Assembly (NCBI GenBank): GCA_016193045.1 | Contig: JACPSW010000043.1 | Span: 1-33,090 of the forward strand | Length of the DNA: 33,090 nt | Origin: Candidatus Rokuibacteriota bacterium | Lineage (GTDB): Bacteria > Methylomirabilota > Methylomirabilia > Rokubacteriales > CSP1-6 | Direction: 5' to 3' | The notes under the pieces: generated by a model | The model's input: only the letters and a program-made list of their open reading frames with translations | Databases searched by the model: none | Told to the model about the DNA's origin: nothing | Position numbers and translations under genes: made by a program | Shown here: positions 7,298-14,173 of the stretch, piece by piece | Numbering within the stretch: position 1 is the first letter of the stretch | Layout of the letters: the number at the start of each line of letters is the position of its first letter

Positions 7298-9079
7298 ATG
7301 AATATTCTCGGCATCTCCTGCTTCTTTCACGACGCGGCGGCGGCCCTCCTCGTGGACGGCCGCCTCGTCGCGGCGGCCGAGGAAGAGCGGTTCACGCGCC
7401 GGAAGCACGACTACAGCTTTCCGGAGAACGCGATCCGCTTCTGTCTCGCCAAGGGCAAGCTGGAAGGGCGGGATCTCGACTACGTGGTGTTCTTCGAGAA
7501 GCCCTTCGTCAAGTTCGAGCGGATCCTCATGACGTCCCTCCAGATGTTCCCGCGGTCGTGGCGGGTCTTCCGGGAGGCGATGCTCACCTGGCTCGGCGAC
7601 AAGCTGTGGGTCAAATCGACGATCCAGCGGGTGGTGGGGATCGACGGCGACCGCATCCTGTTCAGCGAGCATCACCTGTCGCACGCGGCGAGCGCCTTCT
7701 TCTGCTCGCCCTTCGACGAGGCCGCCATCCTCACCGTGGACGGGGTGGGGGAGTGGGCGACGGCGTCCCTCGGCGTCGGGAGGGGGAGCGGGATCCGCCT
7801 GCTGCGCACGACCCGGTTCCCACACTCCCTGGGCCTGCTCTACAGCGCCTTCACGGCCTTCCTCGGCTTCGAGGTGAACGAGGGCGAGTACAAGGTCATG
7901 GGGATGGCGCCCTACGGGCGCCCGCGCTACGTGGATGAGGTTCAGAAGCTGATCCACGTGTGCGCCGACGGCAGTTTCTGGCTGGACATGGACTACTTCT
8001 CCTTCCACTGCTCGACCGAGCGGACATACAACGCCCGTTTCGAAGGGCTCTTCGGCCGGCCCAGGGATCCCCAGCTTCCCTTCTTCACCCCCGGCACGGG
8101 CTACCCCCTATACTACGGCGACAAGCCGGCGAACTACGAGGCCCTGGGGCAAGAGAACCAGCGCTACGCCGACGTCGCGGCCAGCATCCAGGCGGTCACC
8201 GAGGACGTCCTGCTGAAGATGGCCCACACGCTTTACAAAGAGACCGGCCTCAAGCGGCTCTGCATGGCGGGGGGCGTGGCCCTGAACAGCGTCGCGAACG
8301 GGCGGATCCTCAGGGAAACGCCCTTCGAAGAGCTCTACATCCAGCCCTCGGCGGGGGACGGGGGCGGTGCCCTGGGCGCCGCCCTGTACGCGCAGCACGC
8401 GCTCCTGGGACAGCCGCGGGGGTTCGTGATGGAACACGCATCCTGGGGCGAGGAGTACTCCGCGGGGGAGATCCACGAGTTCCTCCGCGCAAGCGGCATC
8501 CGCCACGAGGCCTTCGACGACGACGAGGCGCTGCTGGACCGGGTGGCGGGGGCCCTCGGGGAGGGGAAGGTCGCCGGCTGGTTCCACGGACGGTTCGAGT
8601 GGGGGCCCCGGGCCCTCGGAAACAGGAGCATCCTGGCCGATCCGCGCCGGCCCGAGATGAAGGACGTCGTGAACATGAAGATCAAGTTCCGCGAGCCGTA
8701 CCGGCCCTTCGCTCCCTCCGTCCTCGTGGAGCGTTCCGAGGAGTTCTTCGATCTGAAGGATCCGGCCCGGCATCTGCCGGCCCGCTTCATGCTCCTCGTG
8801 TCGAGGGTGAAAGAGGACAAGCGCGCCCAGATCCCGGCCACGACTCACGTGGATGGGAGCGCGCGGCTTCAGGCGGTTTCCCGCGAGACGAATCCCCGCT
8901 ACCACCGGCTGATCCGAAAGTTCGACGAGGCGACCGGCATTCCCGTGGTGCTGAACACCTCCTTCAACCTGAAGGGAGAGCCCATCGTCAACACGCCCCG
9001 GGAGGCCTTCGCGACCTTCAGCCGGAGCGGGCTGGACCTCTTGGTCCTGGACCGGTGCCTCATCCGGAAGGCCCCATGA
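7298..9079 (+). CDS. Carbamoyltransferase, NodU/CmcH family
   Basis: The 593-aa length is typical. The N-terminal Kae1/ASKHA-like domain starts MNILGISCFFHDAAAALL and carries the metal-binding HHLSHA at 125-130 and VDGVGEW at 147-153. The C-terminal YrdC-related domain contains GRFEWGPRALGNRSILADPR, the family signature. Relatives (NodU, CmcH, TobZ, SxtI) transfer carbamoyl from carbamoyl phosphate via a carbamoyl-adenylate to a hydroxyl group. Here the acceptor is probably a sugar hydroxyl of the surface glycan (inference). The last bases overlap the next ATG. Confidence 0.95.
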   Translation: MNILGISCFFHDAAAALLVDGRLVAAAEEERFTRRKHDYSFPENAIRFCLAKGKLEGRDLDYVVFFEKPFVKFERILMTSLQMFPRSWRVFREAMLTWLGDKLWVKSTIQRVVGIDGDRILFSEHHLSHAASAFFCSPFDEAAILTVDGVGEWATASLGVGRGSGIRLLRTTRFPHSLGLLYSAFTAFLGFEVNEGEYKVMGMAPYGRPRYVDEVQKLIHVCADGSFWLDMDYFSFHCSTERTYNARFEGLFGRPRDPQLPFFTPGTGYPLYYGDKPANYEALGQENQRYADVAASIQAVTEDVLLKMAHTLYKETGLKRLCMAGGVALNSVANGRILRETPFEELYIQPSAGDGGGALGAALYAQHALLGQPRGFVMEHASWGEEYSAGEIHEFLRASGIRHEAFDDDEALLDRVAGALGEGKVAGWFHGRFEWGPRALGNRSILADPRRPEMKDVVNMKIKFREPYRPFAPSVLVERSEEFFDLKDPARHLPARFMLLVSRVKEDKRAQIPATTHVDGSARLQAVSRETNPRYHRLIRKFDEATGIPVVLNTSFNLKGEPIVNTPREAFATFSRSGLDLLVLDRCLIRKAP

Positions 9080-9930
9080 GCCGGCCGCCGATCGAGGAGG
9101 TCTCCCGGAAGGTGCGCGCGTTCTACGAGGAGTGCTCCTTCCCGGGCTACGAGGAGTTCGACACCCCCTTCGACCTCGTCGAAAAGGCCGGACGGGGAGT
9201 CTATGCCAGGCTGCTGGACGAGCAGCTTCCCCTGGGCGTGCGGATTCTCGATGCCGGCTGCGGCACCGGCCAGCTGACGATGTTTCTCTCCGTGCTGAAC
9301 CGGCAGGTCCTCGGGATCGATTTTTCGCTCGCCTCGCTCCGGAAGGGGCACGCCTTCGCCGAGCGGTTCGAGCAGCGGAACGCCCGCTTTGTCCAGATGG
9401 ACCTGTTTCACCCCGCGCTGAGGGATGAGACCTTCGACTACGTGTTCTGCAACGGGGTGCTGCACCACACGGCCGATGCCTACGGGGGGTTCCGGGTCCT
9501 CTGCCGGCTGCTCAAGCCGAACGGCTACATCGTGCTGGGCCTCTACAACACGTACGGGCGATTGGTGCTGGATTTCCGGCGGCTCCTCTTCCGCTTGACC
9601 CGGAACCGGCTGGTGTGGCTCGATTTCTATATGCGGCAGAGGCCCCTGGGGCAGGAGAAGAAGCGAGTCTGGTTTCTCGACCAGTACCGGAATCCGCACG
9701 AGCAGAAGGTCAGCGTGGGGGAAGTCCTGGAGTGGTTTCGCCGGAACGACGTCGATTACGTCGACTCGGTGCCGAAGATCAACGTGGGCGAGCGCTTCGA
9801 CGCGAAGGAGCGGCTGTTCGAGCGGCACGACCCCGGCTCACGGCTGGACCACGCCCTGGCCCAGCTCGGCTGGATCTTCACGATGGGGCGGGAGGGCGGC
9901 TTCTTCATCCTGATCGGGCAGAAACGCTGA
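9076..9930 (+). CDS. SAM-dependent class I methyltransferase
   Basis: The start ATG overlaps the carbamoyltransferase stop (ATGA). The 284-aa product has the SAM loop ILDAGCGTGQ near 57-66, LGIDFS for the second strand acidic residue, QMDLF, and FDYVFCNGVLHHT as motif IV. A basic linker rich in Arg follows and the C terminus is FILIGQKR. The short N-terminal segment (FYEECSFPGYEEFD) resembles methyltransferases that act on glycolipid or quinone-like substrates, but the acceptor is unknown. Tight coupling to the carbamoyltransferase implies a shared substrate. Confidence 0.88.
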   Translation: MSRPPIEEVSRKVRAFYEECSFPGYEEFDTPFDLVEKAGRGVYARLLDEQLPLGVRILDAGCGTGQLTMFLSVLNRQVLGIDFSLASLRKGHAFAERFEQRNARFVQMDLFHPALRDETFDYVFCNGVLHHTADAYGGFRVLCRLLKPNGYIVLGLYNTYGRLVLDFRRLLFRLTRNRLVWLDFYMRQRPLGQEKKRVWFLDQYRNPHEQKVSVGEVLEWFRRNDVDYVDSVPKINVGERFDAKERLFERHDPGSRLDHALAQLGWIFTMGREGGFFILIGQKR

Positions 9931-9954
9931 GTCCGTAGGCGAGAGGGAGGAACC

Positions 9955-10134
9955 ATGGGGGCGCGACGGCGCGTCTTGGACAAGTTCGTGATTTCCGGTG
10001 AGCTGCTGCACTTCTTCTGGCAGCAGAAGCTCTGGTGGCTGATCCCGATGATCGTCGTGCTCCTCTTCTTCGGGATCGTCATGATCATCGCCCAGGGGTC
10101 CGCCATCGCCCCGCTCATCTATACGCTGTTTTAG
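9955..10134 (+). CDS. 59-aa DUF5989/SxtK-like small membrane protein
   Basis: This short ORF has a good ribosome-binding site (GGGAGG, 4 nt before ATG). It encodes a basic N terminus, a helix with FFWQQKLWWLIPM, one membrane helix (about 33-48) and the ending QGSAIAPLIYTLF. The W-W-IP entry into the helix and the SA-AP-IYTLF ending match my memory of DUF5989 proteins, which accompany carbamoyltransferases, including SxtK near saxitoxin SxtI. The function is unknown. It closes the cassette 24 nt after the methyltransferase. Confidence 0.85.
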   Translation: MGARRRVLDKFVISGELLHFFWQQKLWWLIPMIVVLLFFGIVMIIAQGSAIAPLIYTLF

Positions 10135-10145
10135 CGGGCCTCCTG

Positions 10146-10151
10146 TATAAT
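10146..10151 (+). promoter_or_regulatory. -10 element before the intein-containing epimerase gene
   Basis: A perfect TATAAT ends 9 nt before ATG 10161. The intervening CGATAGCCG has no Shine-Dalgarno. No convincing -35 is seen. The transcript would be leaderless or nearly so. Confidence 0.5.
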
Positions 10152-10160
10152 CGATAGCCG

Positions 10161-12179
10161 ATGCGGGTCCTGATCACGGGGATCACCGGATTCGTCGGGA
10201 GCCACCTGGCGGAGTACGCGCTCAAGGCGGGCGCGGAGGTCTGCGGGTCGATCCGCTGGCGGAGCAAGACCGAGAACATCGAACACCTCCGCGCCCAGAT
10301 CGCGCTCGTGGAGTCGGACCTCCGGGATCTCTCGTCGGTCCAGGGGCTCCTGGACGCGGCCGATCCCGACTACGTGGTCCACCTGGCGGCCCAGAGCTTC
10401 GTGGCCGCCTCCTGGCACACCCCGGCCGAGACCCTCTACACCAACACGATCAGCCAGGTGAACCTGCTCGAGGCGATCCGGAGGCGGGCCAAGATCCCGC
10501 GCTTCCTGGTGGTCGGGTCCAGCGAGGAGTACGGGCTGGTCTACGAGCACGAGCTGCCGATCAAGGAGACCAACCCGCTGCGCCCCCTCTCACCCTACGC
10601 GGTGAGCAAGGTGACCCAGGACCTCATGGGCTACCAGTACTGGAAGAGCTACAACCTGCCCATCGTGCGCGCGCGCGCGTTCAACCACAGCGTGAGCCGC
10701 TGCACGCCAGTGCTTCTGCGCGACGACCGCACAGGGCTGGTTGACATTCGGTACATCGGTGAGCTTCGCCGCTACAAACCGAGAGGGTATCTCAGCGGCC
10801 GGCTGCTGGACGACGGGACGATTGTTTGGGACATGCGTCGGCACGAAACGTCCGTGTGGGCTGATGGGAAGTGGACCAGGATCATCCATCTCTCCTGCCA
10901 TCCCCTGGCCAAAGACCAGCGCGTTCTCCGGCTCGTGAGCAGCGGGGGCGTCGTCGAAGTGACCGGGGACCACTCCGTCATGGTGCCTCGCGGCCCAGGG
11001 CGTGCGCCGGTGTCTGCCGACCGTCTCTTGGTGGGGGATCGTGTCGCGCTGGTCGATTTGCCGGGGAACTCGGCGATGGTCGTGCACGAGGACGTCGCGT
11101 GGCTCCTGGGGTTTTTTGTGGCCGAAGGGTGTATCACGAATGGGAAGGTTCGCCTCTACAACCAGGATCGGAAACCCCTCGAACGTTGCCGTGAGATCCT
11201 TCTTCAGCATTTCGGGGTCGACTCCTATTTTGTCGAGGGCGAACGCAGAGTCTGGCGGCTGACCGCCCGTAAGCCGGAGGCGTTCGCGGTCTGGCTGCAC
11301 CCGCAAGTGTACGCCTCAGACGGCAACAAGCGGGTCCCGCGGAGCATTCTCAACGCTCAGACCGACGCGAAGCTCGCCTTTCTCCGTGGGTACAACGAGG
11401 GTGATGGACTGAAGGCCGGGTACGGATCGTACGAATTCAAGAGCTTTAAAACGAAGTCTCCCATCTTAGTGCTTGGGCTTTGCTACTTAGTCGCCAACAC
11501 GACACGGCAGCGGGTATGCATGAACACGGAGGTTCGCCCGACGGGGACCTACTATCTCATCAACCTCAATTCGGGGAATGAGGCGCACGCGAACTGGGGC
11601 CGACATCTGGAGGTGCCGGAGGACATCATCAAGAAGATCGAAGAGGTTTCGTACGATGGAGAGGTGTGGGACTTCGAGACCCAAGACCACATCTTCCACG
11701 CCGGATTGGGCCGCAACCTCGTCCACAACACCGGACCACGACGCGGAGAAGTCTTCATGGAGTCGAACTTTGCCAAGCAGATCGTGCAAATCGAAGCCGG
11801 GCTCCGAGAACCCGTGATCCATGTGGGCAACCTGAAGGCGCGGCGGGATTTCTCCGACGTGCGGGATATCGTGCGCGGCTACTGGCTCCTGCTCGAGCGG
11901 GGGGAGCCGGGCGAGGTCTACAACCTCTGCTCGGGCCAGGCCTGGTCCATCCAGCAGGTCCTGGACTTCCTCCTTGCCCAGTCGCGCGTCGCCGGGATCG
12001 CCGTGAAGGAAGATCCCGCCCGGCTGCGCCCCTCCGACGTGCCCTTCCTCGTGGGGGACCCGAGCAAGATCCGGCAGGCCCTGGGCTGGCGGACGGAGAT
12101 CCCCTTCGAGCAGACGCTCCGAGACCTCCTCGACTACTGGCGCCAGCGGATTAAGGCCGCGGGCGACGATCGTTCGTGA
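10161..12179 (+). CDS. GDP-mannose 4,6-dehydratase-like NAD(P)-dependent epimerase/dehydratase with in-frame intein
   Basis: The 672-aa precursor comprises an N-extein (residues 1-176), an intein (177-523) and a C-extein (524-672). Joined, the exteins make a 325-aa extended short-chain dehydrogenase, the normal family length. The NAD(P)-binding GITGFVG is at 7-13, GSSEEYG near 119-125 supplies the catalytic Ser, and PYAVSK gives the YxxxK pair Y146/K150. The spliced junction restores the conserved RAFNH-TGPRR motif. VGNLKARRDFSDVRD and the SIQQVL region match GDP-mannose dehydratase / GDP-6-deoxy-4-keto-mannose reductase relatives. It should make a GDP-deoxysugar for the locus; dehydratase versus reductase activity cannot be settled here. 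Confidence 0.93.
   Translation: MRVLITGITGFVGSHLAEYALKAGAEVCGSIRWRSKTENIEHLRAQIALVESDLRDLSSVQGLLDAADPDYVVHLAAQSFVAASWHTPAETLYTNTISQVNLLEAIRRRAKIPRFLVVGSSEEYGLVYEHELPIKETNPLRPLSPYAVSKVTQDLMGYQYWKSYNLPIVRARAFNHSVSRCTPVLLRDDRTGLVDIRYIGELRRYKPRGYLSGRLLDDGTIVWDMRRHETSVWADGKWTRIIHLSCHPLAKDQRVLRLVSSGGVVEVTGDHSVMVPRGPGRAPVSADRLLVGDRVALVDLPGNSAMVVHEDVAWLLGFFVAEGCITNGKVRLYNQDRKPLERCREILLQHFGVDSYFVEGERRVWRLTARKPEAFAVWLHPQVYASDGNKRVPRSILNAQTDAKLAFLRGYNEGDGLKAGYGSYEFKSFKTKSPILVLGLCYLVANTTRQRVCMNTEVRPTGTYYLINLNSGNEAHANWGRHLEVPEDIIKKIEEVSYDGEVWDFETQDHIFHAGLGRNLVHNTGPRRGEVFMESNFAKQIVQIEAGLREPVIHVGNLKARRDFSDVRDIVRGYWLLLERGEPGEVYNLCSGQAWSIQQVLDFLLAQSRVAGIAVKEDPARLRPSDVPFLVGDPSKIRQALGWRTEIPFEQTLRDLLDYWRQRIKAAGDDRS
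10689..11729 (+). mobile_element. Intein with LAGLIDADG homing endonuclease inside the epimerase/dehydratase
   Basis: The insert spans residues 177-523 (347 aa) between AFNH and TGPRR. Splicing residues are present: Ser177 as first residue (block A SVSRCTPV, aligning with CxxGDTxV), block B TGDH at 268-271, block F VWDFETQDHIFHAG at 502-515, block G LVHN with His522 and Asn523, and Thr524 as +1 nucleophile. The endonuclease core has two LAGLIDADG-type motifs, LLGFFVAEG (315-323) and LRGYNEGDG (408-416), each ending with an acidic residue, so it may still be active. GC is clearly lower than the host gene (33/60 at 11101-11160 and 29/60 at 11401-11460, versus 42/60 at 10321-10380), consistent with horizontal arrival. 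Confidence 0.95.
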
Positions 12180-12226
12180 ATAATCCCGGCTAGGCGCTCG
12201 CTGGAGGGACGGAGGGCAGGGAGGTC

Positions 12227-12472
12227 ATGCAGCGACCCGAGCTTGCAGCGAGACAGGCCCAGTGGGCGCGCTATCGGGCCTGGGATGAGAGCCAGACTCG
12301 GGAGGACGCTCTTCTCCGTGGCGAGGCGGCCCTCCGTGCTGTGGGTGAGATGATAGAGTTCTACCTCGAGGTCTCAGGAGGGTCGACCACAGCGTGGCGG
12401 AACGAGGGGGCAAAGGTGGAGGCTATTCGGAGGGTTCGCCAGGCGCTTCGCTTCGCCGCCCCCGCCCGATGA
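12227..12472 (+). CDS. 81-aa protein upstream of a nucleotidyltransferase, candidate antitoxin
   Basis: The ATG follows a GGGAGG stretch with close spacing. The product is 81 aa, charged and mostly helical, with many Arg and Glu (RQAQWARYRAWDESQTRED) and no membrane segment. I do not recognise a family. Its stop overlaps the start of the nucleotidyltransferase (ATGA at 12469-12472), the usual arrangement of a small antitoxin or partner before its toxin. It interrupts an otherwise continuous set of glycan genes. Confidence 0.65.
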   Translation: MQRPELAARQAQWARYRAWDESQTREDALLRGEAALRAVGEMIEFYLEVSGGSTTAWRNEGAKVEAIRRVRQALRFAAPAR

Positions 12473-13029
12473 CGCGGTTCGAGGCGGCCCTCCTCACTAT
12501 CGCGAGAGTGTTGGAAACGTCGGCCGTTCCCTATATGGTCATCGGTGGCGTCGCGAACCTTTTTTGGGGCGTGCCGCGGACCACCCTCGATCTCGACATC
12601 ACCATCTGGGTAGAGGACGCTGACATCCCCCGCTTCATCCAGCGCCTGCGCGGCGTTCTTCGCCTGCTTCCGGACGATCCGGCAGCGTTCGTCAGGGAAA
12701 CGCGCGTCCTTCCCACGGAAACGAAGGAGGGATTCCGCGTCGATCTGATCTTCGGGGCGCTCCCCTTTGAGGAGACCGCCATCCGCCGGGCCCGTGCGAT
12801 GTCCGTCGCGGAGGAGCCGGTGCGCGTGTGCACTCCCGAGGATCTCATCGTTTTGAAAATTCTGTCCGATCGCCCTCGGGATCGGGAAGATGTGGCGGGG
12901 ATCATCCGGACTCAGGGCGTAGGGCTGGATCGCAGCTACCTCGATCCTCTCATCGAAGGCCTGGCAGCCGATATGGGACGACCCGACCTTCTCGATTTTT
13001 ATCGGGGTTGTGTCGGTGAGGGACGATAA
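12469..13029 (+). CDS. Nucleotidyltransferase-fold protein (AbiEii/DUF6036-like)
   Basis: The 186-aa product begins at the ATG overlapping the preceding stop; the longer ORF from 12394 reads through that gene. The nucleotidyltransferase core is clear: IGGVAN near residues 25-30, then PRTTLDLDI with the metal-binding pair D41/D43, and VDLIFG with the third Asp at D92. CTPEDLIVLKILSDRPRD is characteristic of AbiEii-type and related proteins. Relatives add nucleotides to tRNA or protein targets and include type IV and MNT-like toxins. The role as a toxin with the 81-aa partner is inferred from gene order. Confidence 0.8.
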   Translation: MTRFEAALLTIARVLETSAVPYMVIGGVANLFWGVPRTTLDLDITIWVEDADIPRFIQRLRGVLRLLPDDPAAFVRETRVLPTETKEGFRVDLIFGALPFEETAIRRARAMSVAEEPVRVCTPEDLIVLKILSDRPRDREDVAGIIRTQGVGLDRSYLDPLIEGLAADMGRPDLLDFYRGCVGEGR

Positions 13030-13051
13030 AGCGCGCCTGACAGGCTCCTCG

Positions 13052-14173
13052 ATGCGGGTCGCGCTGATCCACGACTGGCTCACGGGGATGCGGGGCGGGG
13101 AGCGCTGCCTCGAGGTCTTCTGCGAGCTCTTCCCCGACGCCGACCTCTTCACCCTCCTCCACGTCCGCGGCAGCGTCTCGGCGACCATCGAGAACCGCCG
13201 GATCACCACCTCCTTTCTCCAGCGCCTTCCCGGCGCGGAGGCGCGCTACCGCGCGCTGCTCCCCCTCTTTCCCTGGGCCGTCGAGCGCTTCGACCTGCGC
13301 GGCTACGACCTCGTGCTCTCGTCGAGCCATTGCGTGGCGAAGGGCGCGCGCGTGCCGCGGGGGGCGCTCCACGTCTGCTACTGCTTCACCCCCATGCGCT
13401 ACGTGTGGGATCTCTACGATGACTACTTCGGCGCCCGCGCCCCGTTGGCCGTGCGCCTCGCGATGCCGCCCGTCGCCGCCGCCCTGAGGCGCTGGGACCG
13501 ACGAACGGCCGTCCGGGTCCAGCATTACGTCGCGATCTCGCGCTTCGTCGCCGACCGGATCGGCCGCTGCTACGGCCGGGACGCCGAGGTGATCTATCCT
13601 CCCGTGGATTGCCAGCGCTTCCGCCTGTCCGAGGACGCCGGGGAGTTCTACCTCGTCGTCTCGGCCCTCGCCCCGTACAAGCGCGTGGACCTGGCCGTGG
13701 AGGCCGCCAACCGTCTCGGCCGCCGCCTGGTGGTGGTGGGCTCCGGGCCGGAGGAGCGGCGCCTCCGGGCGCTGGCGGGGCCGACCGTGGAGTTTCTCGG
13801 CTGGCAGGCGGATGCCGAGGTGGCGGAGCTCTACGCGCGGTGCCGCGCCCTCCTCTTTCCCGGCGTGGAGGACTTCGGCATCGTGCCCCTGGAGGCCATG
13901 GCCTCCGGGAAGCCCGTGCTGGCCTTCGAGCGCGGGGGCGCGCGGGAGACGGTGGTCCCGCTGGAGCAGGGGATCGAGTCGCCGACGGGCCTGCTGTTCG
14001 CCGAGCAGACCGTGGAGGCGCTGGCGGAGGCGGTCCGCCGGTTCGAGGCCAACGCCCACCGGTTCGTGCCGAAGGCCCTCCGGGCTCACGCCGAAGGCTT
14101 CGACCGGCCCCTGTTCAAGGAGCGCATCGCCGCCTGCGTGGCGCGCCGGCGGGAGGAGTTCTCCCGGTGCTGA
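13052..14173 (+). CDS. GT4 family glycosyltransferase
   Basis: I start at ATG 13052, where the canonical first strand MRVALIHDWL begins; an upstream GTG at 13010 overlaps the nucleotidyltransferase. The 373-aa GT-B protein has a glycine-rich loop (TGMRGGER), VISRFV-type middle motifs (YVAISRFVADRI), the linker into the second Rossmann domain (SALAPYKRVDLAVEA), and the donor-binding EDFGIVPLE with Glu273 and Glu281, followed by ASGKPVLAF. It resembles WbaZ-like mannosyltransferases of O-antigen loci. The next gene's GTG lies 7 nt before its end. Confidence 0.92.
   Translation: MRVALIHDWLTGMRGGERCLEVFCELFPDADLFTLLHVRGSVSATIENRRITTSFLQRLPGAEARYRALLPLFPWAVERFDLRGYDLVLSSSHCVAKGARVPRGALHVCYCFTPMRYVWDLYDDYFGARAPLAVRLAMPPVAAALRRWDRRTAVRVQHYVAISRFVADRIGRCYGRDAEVIYPPVDCQRFRLSEDAGEFYLVVSALAPYKRVDLAVEAANRLGRRLVVVGSGPEERRLRALAGPTVEFLGWQADAEVAELYARCRALLFPGVEDFGIVPLEAMASGKPVLAFERGGARETVVPLEQGIESPTGLLFAEQTVEALAEAVRRFEANAHRFVPKALRAHAEGFDRPLFKERIAACVARRREEFSRC

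Noticed and set aside
10689..11729. Insert as a simple family-specific domain or chimeric misassembly
   Set aside because: Both boundaries restore a conserved motif exactly, and all splicing blocks appear in order, so an intein explains it better.
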